From Mesostigma viride (taxonomy: Eukaryota; Streptophyta; Mesostigmatophyceae; Mesostigmatales; Mesostigmataceae), in NCBI GenBank assembly GCA_009746045.1, contig RPFO01000595.1, forward strand, positions 1,534,123 through 1,576,622: a stretch of DNA of 42,500 nucleotides, given 5' to 3'. The notes beneath the pieces are model-generated. The model saw only the letters and a program-made list of their open reading frames with translations. It did not search any database and was not told where the DNA came from. A program made the translations under genes and the position numbers. Within the stretch, counting starts at the first letter, position 1, and every line of letters begins with the position of its first letter. This document shows, piece by piece, positions 18,393 through 27,617 of this stretch.

Positions 18393-19405
18393 ACCAGCAA
18401 GTCAGGGGCACATATACTTGCAAGCCATGCCAGCATGCCCCTGATGGTAGCACACCTAGCCTGCGTGATGGGCTCCTGCAATGCATCTACAATCTGCTGT
18501 GGGTAGTCCTTACCACCCTCCATCCTGATGAACCACGAGCCCTTGGCTTGGAACAACGTAGCCTGCATGCCACAGAAGACCATAGGCTCATTCTCCACCA
18601 TGTGCTGTATCTTACCCAGCTCAAACCGCTTCTGGATCTTAGCCAAGACAGCCTCAACCCAGTCTGGTGGACCTATGAGATGCAGGTCATCACCATGCAG
18701 TGAGGCAAAGACAGGAAGGCCATTGTGGGACCCTTGGAACAAACAGGGATCCACTGGAGACACAGAAAACCCACAAGTATTCTTCAAGAATTTCTCTAGG
18801 CTCTTTCTCCAGATAATGGGACTGGACCTGAGACCTTCCAACCCTTTCAGAATTCTCAGGTACCTGGCCTTTATCTCTGCTCTCCATACAGCAGGTACAG
18901 TCACAAAGAAAGGAGGGATATCTCTCCAAGTCTGCCTAGCCTGATCTTGGTCACCCTTGAGAAAAGCCCTCTTGAAATCAATCAGCACAGAGCTATAGGG
19001 CACACCCTTAACCAGAAAAGACAGAAATATACACAGCAGAATCCTCCACGTGTCATGCAGCATCCCTGGAGTATAGAGCTCCTCATCTAACAACTGGCCA
19101 GTGCCATGATACTCGGTTACAACTGGTCTGACATGTGGCACCTGGACACCATCTACCTCCTTGAGCTTGAGGACAAACATCAATCTGAGCAGCTGGTGAA
19201 CTTCTGGCAGCTCATCCACAGGTTCTGCACAGTTGGAAACTATCCACTCATGCCCAGAAGCAACAAAGCCAAGAGTCCATGCCTTAGCCATCTTGGGGCT
19301 CTGCATCATCTCGACTAGCTGGCGCCAGGGAATAGGACTGTGAGCAGCTATCTGGTACCTGTTTACCCCTAACTGCCGTGGATCAAAGGTGGTTGGGATT
19401 ATCAA
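18389..19405 (-). CDS. Reverse transcriptase domain of the copia-type element
   Basis: Copia-type RT blocks in order: SVLIDFKRAFLKGDQ (first catalytic Asp), LKGLEGLRSSPIIWRKSLEK, CGFSVSPVDPCLF, FASLHGDDLHLIG (catalytic Asp-Asp, with His-Gly for the usual Tyr-Val), and GMLAWLASICAPD at the end. The same frame is open upstream to about 19500 and probably joins the integrase-protease frame through a 1-base shift near 19440-19510. The first ATG is internal to a polyprotein, not a true start. Confidence 0.83.
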   Translation of the reverse strand: MIIPTTFDPRQLGVNRYQIAAHSPIPWRQLVEMMQSPKMAKAWTLGFVASGHEWIVSNCAEPVDELPEVHQLLRLMFVLKLKEVDGVQVPHVRPVVTEYHGTGQLLDEELYTPGMLHDTWRILLCIFLSFLVKGVPYSSVLIDFKRAFLKGDQDQARQTWRDIPPFFVTVPAVWRAEIKARYLRILKGLEGLRSSPIIWRKSLEKFLKNTCGFSVSPVDPCLFQGSHNGLPVFASLHGDDLHLIGPPDWVEAVLAKIQKRFELGKIQHMVENEPMVFCGMQATLFQAKGSWFIRMEGGKDYPQQIVDALQEPITQARCATIRGMLAWLASICAPDLLV

Positions 19406-19416
19406 CAGGTCCTCAG

Positions 19417-21360
19417 CTATGGGCTCCTGACCTTGAGGACCCTCAGCTGGCTGACTCCTAACAGCCTTACCGCCACTGCAAGACCCTGGGAATAGTGATA
19501 TCTTTCAAGGGGGAGGCTGCCCCTGCCTTCTAGTGCCAACTCATCAGAGGTCAAAGTAACCCCTGGCATGCACAAGAAGTTCTGACCCAGAATGGCAGGC
19601 CCCTGATAGCCCTCTACCACACAGAACGTGGTGGGCACCCCTAAGATAGGCACACTCACTTCCCCAAGGATCTTCATGGACACCTTTCCTGAGAAATCAG
19701 ACACAGCAAGGCAACTGGGATGGGACATCTGTAAGCCTACAGCATCCTCTTCCCTGATGACAGACACCTGTGAGTTGGTATCTACCTCCATTGTAGCTGC
19801 CCAGCACGACCCCCACCCCGTGAGCTTGGATACCTTGGGATCATGTTTGCTGCGCATGAGTGCTCGGATGACGTCCGCCATGAGAGGCCCCCGGGCCTTA
19901 GGTGGCTGCCCCGTCCCCTCTGGCCTTGTGACAGTTGCTTCAGCAGCCTCCTCCTGCTCGTCATCTTCCAGCAGGGACAGACCATCATCCACCACCAGAG
20001 GATTGTTAGCTGCTGCTGCCTGGCTCTGGCCTGGCTCCTCAACCCAGCTGGGAGGGCCTGGCCCGTCTGCAGGCCAGATTGCATGTGGCCTTCTTTCCTT
20101 GACATGAGCCCAGGACAACCTGTACACGTGCCTTGGATCCTTTTCCAAAGCCACCAGGCAAGATCTGTTAGCTTCCTCCACACGAGTGACAACCCCATCC
20201 TGCCACTTCCCCCGCTTGCCTGGAATAGATGGTTCCTTCCACATCCTGACCTTCAGCCCCACCTGAGGCCTCAGCACATTCCAGTTCTTGTCCTTACGTC
20301 TCAGCTGGGCAAATAACCTATCTGCCTTCCTAAGACTGGCCTGCACCACGTTCTCAGGCAACAAGCTATACTGCAGGGCCAGGGGAGAGACAGCCACACC
20401 ATCAAAGTAATAGTTAACCCTGTGGTTCAGCTGCTCTTCTATCCCCTTACACCAGGCTGCCCTCTCTAAGGCAGATGCCACAAGTGGCACTGACTCTGCT
20501 GCTAGCACCACTGTCTTCACTTCACGTATGGATCTCTCTACAGCCCCTTGCTGCCCATGACTCTCCCTGGGGACTACTACCAGCTTACAAGGCAGCTGGT
20601 CCTGATGCTTGAGCAAACAGTCAAACTGCAAGTCTGCCTGCACACTCTTGCACACCCCAAAGCCTGGGATCAGGGCCTTCATACCCAACAACAAGTGGTG
20701 CTCCTGCATACCAGGCAGAACGTCTATCAGCCTGTATCTGCTGAACCTGTCCACCCCCACCAATATATACAAGCCCCTGATATGCTGGATATCCATCTGG
20801 ATGTCGCCACGCTCCCTAGCAGGCTCCCTAGCATGGGACTGAGGTGGGTGAACAGCATTCTCCTGGCAACCACAGTTCTCAGCAGCAGCCTGGCAAGCCT
20901 CCCACAAAGGCTCCCTACCTAGCTTCCAAGCAAACATTGCTGCCTGCCCAGAATGCCCAAACATGTGATGCAACCTATGGCCAGCCTCAGCATAGCTCAG
21001 CACTCTGTCAGTACTGACCTGGCGAGACGTCTGAACCGTGTGTGGGGACACATGATCCACTCCTGAGGTTCCAGGGCTTCCCTGCAGGCCGTCCTGACGC
21101 CCCAAGTCAGGCCCTGCACCCTGGACCGCTCCAGGCCCTTCCAGCAAGGTCCCTTGGCCCTCCAGGCCAGCACCTGCTGGAGACCCACCACCTGCATGAG
21201 GCATAGGGAATTCAGCTGCAGCATTGTTATTGCAATCCAGTGGAAGAACAACATCTTTACACCCTTGGTGCTGCACAAGGGGCACACCCCCGTCCTTATG
21301 TACATCCAGCACACCTTCCCCAAGGGGTGATTGACTATTTACAGGGGATGATGTAGCTAG
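19417..21360 (-). CDS. Pol N-terminal part: integrase followed by an aspartic-protease-like domain
   Basis: The frame continues directly from the gag TGA at 21361-21363. After a Gly/Pro-rich linker come a His/Cys region (GHRLHHMFGH, ENCGC) and a DDE core: IQMDIQHIRGLYILVGVDRF, VQADLQFD and GQQGAVERSIREVKT. A C-terminal integrase region follows (VRMWKEPSIPGKRGKW). Near residues 520-610, counted from 21312, are ATMEVDTNSQVSVI and AILGQNFL, the two strands around the active site and the ILG.dFL block of retropepsins, with Asp-Thr-Asn where Asp-Thr/Ser-Gly is usual. Integrase before protease is opposite to the normal copia order. Confidence 0.72.
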   Translation of the reverse strand, partial: LATSSPVNSQSPLGEGVLDVHKDGGVPLVQHQGCKDVVLPLDCNNNAAAEFPMPHAGGGSPAGAGLEGQGTLLEGPGAVQGAGPDLGRQDGLQGSPGTSGVDHVSPHTVQTSRQVSTDRVLSYAEAGHRLHHMFGHSGQAAMFAWKLGREPLWEACQAAAENCGCQENAVHPPQSHAREPARERGDIQMDIQHIRGLYILVGVDRFSRYRLIDVLPGMQEHHLLLGMKALIPGFGVCKSVQADLQFDCLLKHQDQLPCKLVVVPRESHGQQGAVERSIREVKTVVLAAESVPLVASALERAAWCKGIEEQLNHRVNYYFDGVAVSPLALQYSLLPENVVQASLRKADRLFAQLRRKDKNWNVLRPQVGLKVRMWKEPSIPGKRGKWQDGVVTRVEEANRSCLVALEKDPRHVYRLSWAHVKERRPHAIWPADGPGPPSWVEEPGQSQAAAANNPLVVDDGLSLLEDDEQEEAAEATVTRPEGTGQPPKARGPLMADVIRALMRSKHDPKVSKLTGWGSCWAATMEVDTNSQVSVIREEDAVGLQMSHPSCLAVSDFSGKVSMKILGEVSVPILGVPTTFCVVEGYQGPAILGQNFLCMPGVTLTSDELALEGRGSLPLERYHYSQGLAVAVRLLGVSQLRVLKVRSP

Positions 21361-21363
21361 TCA
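21361..21363 (-). promoter_or_regulatory. In-frame UGA with CUAG context: candidate gag-pol readthrough site
   Basis: On the minus strand CAG CAG TGA CTA GCT separates the zinc-knuckle frame from the integrase frame, and both are the same frame. UGA CUA G is the established strong stop-codon readthrough context in several viruses and in mammalian genes such as AQP4 and MDH1. Readthrough here is inference. Confidence 0.55.
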
Positions 21364-22713
21364 CTGCTGCCCAGACTGGCCTCCTGCCCCAGCAGGCTTG
21401 GCCTTCCTGTCAGGACACTCACGACGCCAGTGACCTTCCTTGCCACACACAAAACATGCTCCACCCTTCTTCCCAGACCCAGCCCCACCCTTGCCAGGCT
21501 TCCCCTGGCCTCCCTGAGGCTGCCCACCCTGCTTGCCCTGGTTGCCTTGAGCTTGGCCCTTGCCTTGCCCTTGGCCACCCTTACCCTGCTGACCACCAGC
21601 TTGCTGGCCCCCAACCCCTCCTTGGGGACCTGCACCCTTGCCACCCTGAGCCCCTGCCTCTGGCGCCTGAAGCGCTTACGCTTGTTGGGCCTTGCCCCAT
21701 CACGGGCTGGGTACCCGGGGACATCACCTTGGCCCTGCACAGCGGAGGTGGCATTGCTGCCATGGGACTGGATAGCCTTGCAGGCAGGATCTGGCTTCCT
21801 TATGCTGAGGATTACAAGCTCCAGAGCACGCAAGGAGCCATCAGTCTGGTTAAGAAACATGCGGGCACCGTTCCTCCCATCCACACTCAAACCCATACGG
21901 TCCAGGAAATAGTCTGCCAAGGCCCTATCTGTGACCAGGAAGCCATACTTGGCCCCCTTGTCCCTGATACGGTTGAGCCTAGCCCATTCCTCTGCCACAG
22001 GGCCCACTATCTCAAAGGTGTCATACTGATGCTTGTAGTAGTTGGTGAGGTTGAGAACCTTGTCAGAGAACTCCTCCCTCAACCCATCCAGGAACTGTGC
22101 CCAGGTTAGCTTATCCTTGACAGCAGTCCTAGCCTTCTCCCTGACACGCTCTGACGAGTCCCTGTTGCACGTGGACGAGTGAAACACTTGCACTAGGTTG
22201 ACAGTGGGGTCCACGGAGAACACAACAAGCTCCATGTCCTCTAGCCACTTGTCCAAAGCTTCCTGTGCTAGTGGTGGGTTAAGAGGCTTTTGTCCATTCA
22301 TAACAGTGACAGCACTCATGTGAGGTCTCGACCCTGGCAGCGCCTTCACTGGCTCCACCACAGCGGGTGTCACAACAACAGCACCACTTGGTCCAGCAGG
22401 CACAGGGGAGAGCACATCCACATGAGGCCTCTTACCATTGCCGTCAGCAGAGGGGTCCCTCTTACGCTTCTCCACGGCAGGTTGCCCATTCGCCACCGTT
22501 ATTGCATCAGATGCCCCAGCGCCCGCGCCTTGCGCGCCTCCTCCACCGAGTCTTCGTGTCGCCTCTTGCTCCCTGGTCGCTTTCCCCCATCGCCGTCGCT
22601 GGCTGGGATCGCCTCTCCCACCAGCGCCTCCTTGCCCTTCCCAGGCTCCTGGCTCTCTCCAGCCGGTGCCCCTCCTCGCCCTTGTCGCCGTCGCCCGGTT
22701 TGCCACGAGGCAT
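21361..22713 (-). CDS. Gag of the copia-type element (frameshifted)
   Basis: ATG at 22713 (MPRGKPGDGD) is the likely start; the longest single frame covers 21357-22706. The middle contains a capsid-like segment (DKWLEDMELVVFSVDP, LTWAQFLDGLREEFSDKV, EEWARLNRIRDKG). After a 1-base shift near 21665 the other frame gives a Gly/Gln/Lys-rich linker and a CCHC knuckle, CFVCGKEGHWRREC, then the TGA at 21361. Another shift near 22660 probably joins the charged N-terminus. The product would form the particle and bind RNA. As it stands this copy cannot make full-length Gag without frameshifting. Confidence 0.72.
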
Positions 22714-22810
22714 TATATACAAGTGGGGACACAACAATAAAGGCGAAGGAAAAAGGAAGAACTGACTCAAGCACTGGCGTCGCTGGGGGATGCCGTGGGC
22801 ACCGTCCCAG

Positions 22811-23952
22811 CTACTGACTCAGCACCTGCTTGGTTCGCTGCCTCCAGCTCTCGCTCTTGAGCAGTGGCTGCGATGGGCGTCTCTGGCCGCTCCTCGTCGC
22901 TGCCAGCGGCGTCCTCCCGTCGGCGTAGGGTCCAAACACTCTGCTAACGGGTCGCCCGTCTGCAGATTTCTCCACTGGGATCCGGGGCTCGCTCCCACTC
23001 GAGCGATCCCACTCAAGGTTCCTCACCCACCGCGTTCCACCACCCCGCTTGTCGTTGCAAGCCCCACGACCACCGTAGTCGTGTTCGGGCTCTTGCGGGA
23101 CGTGCAGCTCAGCACGACGTCGTGCAGCGTACCCTTCTGTGGTACCGTCGCCTTGATCTATCTGCTGAGATGAACGTTCGATGATCCCCTCTGGCTGATC
23201 AACGAATTGGTAATGGAAGTCTTCTGGCGTTACCTCCCGACCCGTGATGACCTCGACCACTGGATCGTGTGCGTCTGGTTCCGCCGCCCGCGGTGTGTCG
23301 AGTGTTGACCAAATCCCAAATGGTCGTGTGGTTATCACCCACCGGTCTGCGTTCCCCGTGACTCCTGCAAAAGAATGTTCACGAGGTGTTCGCACGTTTG
23401 TGAAACCACCTCTGCCGACGACCAGGGGTTGTCGACTTCGCGCGCCTGCGCTTGCCTGATCACGTCCGGGACTTCAACTCCCGCGCCCAGCACAGACGTT
23501 GCCACCTGATGGTTGAACAGTCGCGCTGCTCCCAGTCCAATGGCCACGATCTGGCCCAGTGCCTCCCGCGCCAAATCCAGCTGCGACACGGTCACGTGCC
23601 CGCCCTGGTGAGCCACCTCCAGACCGTAAATGGTCGAGGACAGCTCGTCCCGTATTGACACAAACTTTTCGACGGCCTCTCGCGACAATTCGCCGGGAGC
23701 TGTCGAAGCCTCAATCTGCATCACAATGGGGTCGCTCGCCGCCGGCCCTGCTGCAGTTCCGCAAACTGCTACCCAACCTTTCTTCGCCAGCCCCCTTGCC
23801 AGGTACGCCGCCTGGACGAAGGTTGATGCGGTGCTCGGATGAGCGTAGGGATGAAAAGGTCGTGATCGCTCCGGGGCTCCTACCCGAAGCTGCGGCTGCG
23901 AGCTCTGGCTTTGCGAAGGCTCAATGGCCTGTTCCCTCGGCACGTTGGACAT
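22811..23952 (-). CDS. Extra open frames between 5' LTR and gag, function unknown
   Basis: The first frame starts at ATG 23952 (MSNVPREQAI), 26 bases inside the 5' LTR, and runs to 23335. It is helix-rich (GLEVAHQGGHVTVSQLDLAR, LVNILLQE). A second frame, 23395-22811, overlaps it by 61 bases and has protein-like composition (ADRWVITTRPFGIWS, FHYQFVDQPEG). They may be one protein of about 380 residues broken by a 1-base shift or joined by a small intron (TTTTGCAG precedes the overlap). No family was recognised. Copia elements do not normally have a long ORF before gag. Confidence 0.5.
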
Positions 23953-23977
23953 GAAGAAGTAAGGAGACAATAATACG

Positions 23978-24622
23978 AGTTAGAAAGAGCTCCCAACGTA
24001 TGTGAGCTCTTGGTCTTTCACAGCGCGTCTTAGCCAATGTTGCAAGGCAGCAACCTTAAATCTGTTCACCAGGCCACGACCACAATGGGCACTTCCACGA
24101 CCAAGGTGGCACCCACGGTTCGTGCTTTCCGAGATAGCTGGTCATCCCCCATGACCAAGCTATATCCTTTGCGTTGTTCCTCGTTCCCATCGGTGTGACG
24201 AGGCACGTGCAGGCGTGCAAGCAAATCCTCAACGTCCACTGGCATCAGTGCAGAGCCAGGACGAACTGGATTTGCCTAGACTCTGCAACCTAGGAAGTAC
24301 AGGACCTGTCACAAGCCTGCAAGGCCTAGTATCCTTGCAGCCCTGTGCCAGCTCCAGTACCCTACTAGTCACAGGCTGCTGCTCCTCCTGGCCTACGTGG
24401 ACTACAGTCACGTGATAGACAGGCTAAGCCTGTGCAGGCACGGCCTGCCACGTGTCCTGTCCACTACACCAGAGGACTGCACCCTAGTCGACCACGGACG
24501 GCTAGGACTTCGGGACTTGATATCTTTCTCGTCCCTTGTCTGTTTCAGGCGGTCAGCACGGCGTTGGAAAGGTCTTTCCAAACTGCATCCACTTAGCATA
24601 TTGGTTGCCCAAAATGCTAACT
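23978..24622 (-). repeat. 5' LTR (right)
   Basis: Pairs with 16138-16780. On the minus strand the internal region begins CGTATTATTGTC, which is not complementary to a tRNA 3' end (no TGG start), so no standard primer-binding site is visible. Confidence 0.88.
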
Positions 24623-24627
24623 GAATA
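24623..24627. repeat. Target site duplication, right copy (GAATA)
   Basis: Matches 16133-16137. Confidence 0.85.
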
Positions 24628-25600
24628 CGCTCTCTTCTCCCTCCTTGGACGCTCCATCTCGGAGCTTTGGCCCCCAAAGCCCCTTACCACCACCTTAACC
24701 GAAGCCTCCATCCGCTCACTCCTCCGGGAGGCCCTCGAGGAGCACGTGGCCCCCATCGCAGCAGATGTGGCGGTCATGGGCAGCACGCTGGCTGCCGAGC
24801 TCCCCCTCCTCTCCACCGCCACCTCCACCATCTCCACCGCCACCTCCACCCTCCTCGCCTCCTCCACCGCCACCGCCTCCACCTCCGACGCCATCACCGC
24901 CCAGCTCCGTGACATCGACCAGCGTCTTAAGGACAACGCCATCGCTATCGAGGTTCTGCAGAACACCGCAGGCCTCACCGCCCAGGCGGTGAAGGACATT
25001 GCCGCCAAGCCAGCCCCGGCTGGCCTGGCCGGCGATGCTCCTCCCATCACCACCTGGGCGGACATACCACCTCCACCACCTCCGCAGTCGCAGCCCAGCT
25101 CCAACGGCAGACGCTTGACCTCCGCGAGGAGGCCGAGCTCGCCAAGCGCAGCCTCAACGTCATTGTCAAGAACTTCACCATGGAGGAAGGTGAGACTTCC
25201 GAGAAGCTTTTGCGTGCGTTTGAGAGAGAAATTCTTAGTCGCATGGGCCTTAACGGTGAGATCGAGCTGGCCGCCCACCGCCTTCCCCGCGCGCGGGGTA
25301 AGGCAGGGCCGCCCCCGCTCCTTCTCACCTTTAAGACCCCGGCGGACAAGATTTCTTTTCTCCGACGCCGCAAGCGGCTCGAGAAGACTCTCTTCACCCT
25401 TGATGACGACTTGACCCTCAGTGGCGCAGCAACAACGGCGACGAGAGCTATGGCCGACCTACCTCCAGCTCCGGCAGACCAAGGCGGGGCAGCCGGTGTA
25501 CTGGAAGGGGGCGGCCATCTACGTCGGCCACAAGCCCTGGCAGGCGACCCCCCCCCCCCCCGCGGCCCCAGCGACTCCAGACGCCCCAGCGTAGGGGAAC
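24628..25600 (+). pseudogene. ORF1-like coding region of copy 2, broken
   Basis: Frames YALFSLLGRSISELWPP, then EALEEHVAPIAADVA and the coiled coil, continue to PITTWAD. After the 14-base deletion the rest is in another frame: AKRSLNVIVKNF (written there from about 25140), HRLPRARGKAG, LTFKTPADKISFLRRRK, LDDDLTL. A second shift follows near 25420. It corresponds to residues about 155 onward of copy 1. Confidence 0.62.
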
Positions 25601-26057
25601 ACAGCAGTAGTAGTGCAGAATAGATAGACCATGGCCATGTACATGTACGCCTCCTAGAGGCACTATCCTAGCTAAGCCCCGCGCTTTATTTAATCATGTA
25701 CATGTGTGCCTATGATGTGCCACACTCCAGACGATGCCTAGCCTTATTTAGTAATGTTGTGCCCATGCAGGGAGTAACTCCCTGCTGAGATGCCATGCCC
25801 TAGCTTCTTTGTATAGCCATGCTGATCTTCCCCCCCATGACAGGCTCCCCCTTCGCTGGGCATAGCTTGAAGATCATGGGGATGCAAGTGCCCTGGTGCA
25901 CCTAGAGCAAGGGTCCTTTACATTCCCACCCTTGAAGGAAGTAGCTTAGAATGTATGATAGGCCATATGCCCCTTCTCTGGGCTATGTGCTACATATACT
26001 CCCAACGGTCGAGTTATCAAAGAGACAACCAGCGCAGACCAGCGCATGAGTTATGTT

Positions 26058-26119
26058 CCTAATTAATTAATTAATTAATTAATTAATTAATTAATTAATT
26101 AATTAATTAATTAATTAAT
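26058..26119. repeat. AATT microsatellite (LINE tail)
   Basis: About fifteen AATT units directly after the copy 2 3' UTR. Copy 1 has AATTC units in the same place. Confidence 0.8.
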
Positions 26120-27617
26120 GCATGGTGAAAACCGACTAAAAATTAACGGGATATATTATGCCACAGCCAGCGTGATGGGCCTTGCATGTGGAATACAACC
26201 GACTGCATGGACAGCACGGCAATGTGCTGATTAGACCAATGGGATTAGAAATAGCTAGCTAACTAAATTTGGCGACCTATTATATCCGGGTGTGCCGTCG
26301 CCTGCATGCTGTGGAAGTGGCGGCATGGACTGGATGTCCCAATTATCTTGCTTCTCTGCTATTCTACACTATAGGCTGCTGTAATTTCATAAAGCCAACC
26401 CTAAAGTCTGCACCCATGCCAATCATGCAGCGCCTGGCCGAAAGATCAGGCTTGCACGATGCTGCATGACGGTGCCGCAGTATACATTGGGGCCGATTTC
26501 CCTGGCCTTGCACGGTCCATGCTGCAGCCTAGCTACGACAAGATCGTACCAAAGCTCTATGTGCAGTGTGGATGTGAATAGTGCGTGCAAAAGGGCCTGG
26601 GAAAACCAAGCGTCCCAGTCTAGTAGGAAATGTCACAATCCAAGGACCAAGGGATGTCTGGTAAGCATGCAGCTATAAGTGCAGTGGGCAGCAAAACTAA
26701 GCTAGATGCATGCACCAAGGCATGAATTCCTACATGCACCAAGGCATGAACTCCACGTGTGGATGATGATGGATATTAGGAGAAGTAGATGATGTATGCT
26801 TTAAGTGGTGTACCAATCGACGGTCACTATATTATACGACTGATAACTGTCAACTGTGGGCCAGGGTTGCTGGCCTGCGGCCTGCTGTCATTTATCGACA
26901 TGCCTAGCATTCTGAACACACCCGTGCCCTAAATGAGAATGCTACCGCTGAAAACCTGGTTGTCGAGGCAACTGAAGTCCACACAATATGCGGTATGTGG
27001 GGATGTTGCCAGCTCACCTTCGCACTCCATCCCATAGAAACCCCGGCGGCTCCACAGCGGATTCAAACACTCGACATGGCAGAAGGGAATCCTTCCTTTG
27101 CAGCCGATCGAGGTCAGTGCTGCGTGCCAGGCCGTCGAGATCCATGCATTCTGCGTGCCAGCAAGGTAATTGCACACCCACCAGGTATTAGTAAACAAGC
27201 ACATGCAGTCGATGGCGTCAAAACACGGCCGATAAGTCGATAACCACATGCATGATGACCTAGCATTGAAACAAGGGATAAAGGAGTTCCTGCAGTGAAC
27301 GACCTGGGCTAACTTTTCCACTGCTGCGTTTGCCCTGCCTGCTGCAACCCAGTCGCCGAGTCTAGATCACACGGAGCCTAGGTGCCTGCATCTGATAAAA
27401 CAACTAACCTGATCAACTGAGATGTTTTAAGGTTCTCAGGATGGCTTGCTTTCAGTTCTATGGTCATAATCCTTTGTCAGCTACAATGAACCTCAACCAT
27501 GCAAGGGATGCATCCCCTGTACCTAGGCATGTGCATAACGGGCACCAGGGCCCCCGCCCCCACTCCGCCTCTTAGACGACACCGAGGTAAATTACCCAAC
27601 TAGCTTCACGGGCTGCT
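26120..27617. other. Unassigned spacer
   Basis: No gene recognised on either strand. A 22-base near-duplicate (CATGCACCAAGGCATGAA, twice) lies at about 26708-26751. Confidence 0.35.

Larger units (their letters stand above)
16138..24622 (-). mobile_element. Ty1/copia-type LTR retrotransposon, minus strand
   Basis: LTRs of 643 and 645 bases (16138-16780 and 23978-24622) flank internal DNA and are bounded by the 5-base duplication GAATA. Reading the minus strand, the order is an extra ORF, gag with CCHC knuckle, an in-frame TGA, integrase, aspartic-protease-like domain, RT, RNase H, about 1 kb of non-coding DNA, a polypurine tract and the 3' LTR. RT before RNase H with integrase upstream is copia-type. 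The LTRs differ at about six bases plus two 1-base indels, near 99 percent identity, yet the coding region carries several frameshifts. Osser of Volvox would be the first comparison. Confidence 0.88.
24623..26119 (+). mobile_element. ORF1-only element copy 2, 3' part
   Basis: It resumes the element interrupted at 16137. The coding part to about 25600 parallels copy 1 (ITAQLRDIDQRLKDNAIAIE; RSLNVIVKN), with a 14-base deletion near 25066 relative to copy 1 and a few extra bases near 25420 (GACCCTCAGTGGCGC against GACCCTGGCGC), so the protein is broken. The 3' UTR follows, then GAGTTATGTTCC and an AATT microsatellite (26058-26119) as tail. No ORF2 is present. Confidence 0.68.

Noticed and set aside
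21361-21363. UGA as a selenocysteine codon
   Set aside because: No conserved Cys-replacing position and no reason for Sec at a gag-pol border; readthrough context fits better.
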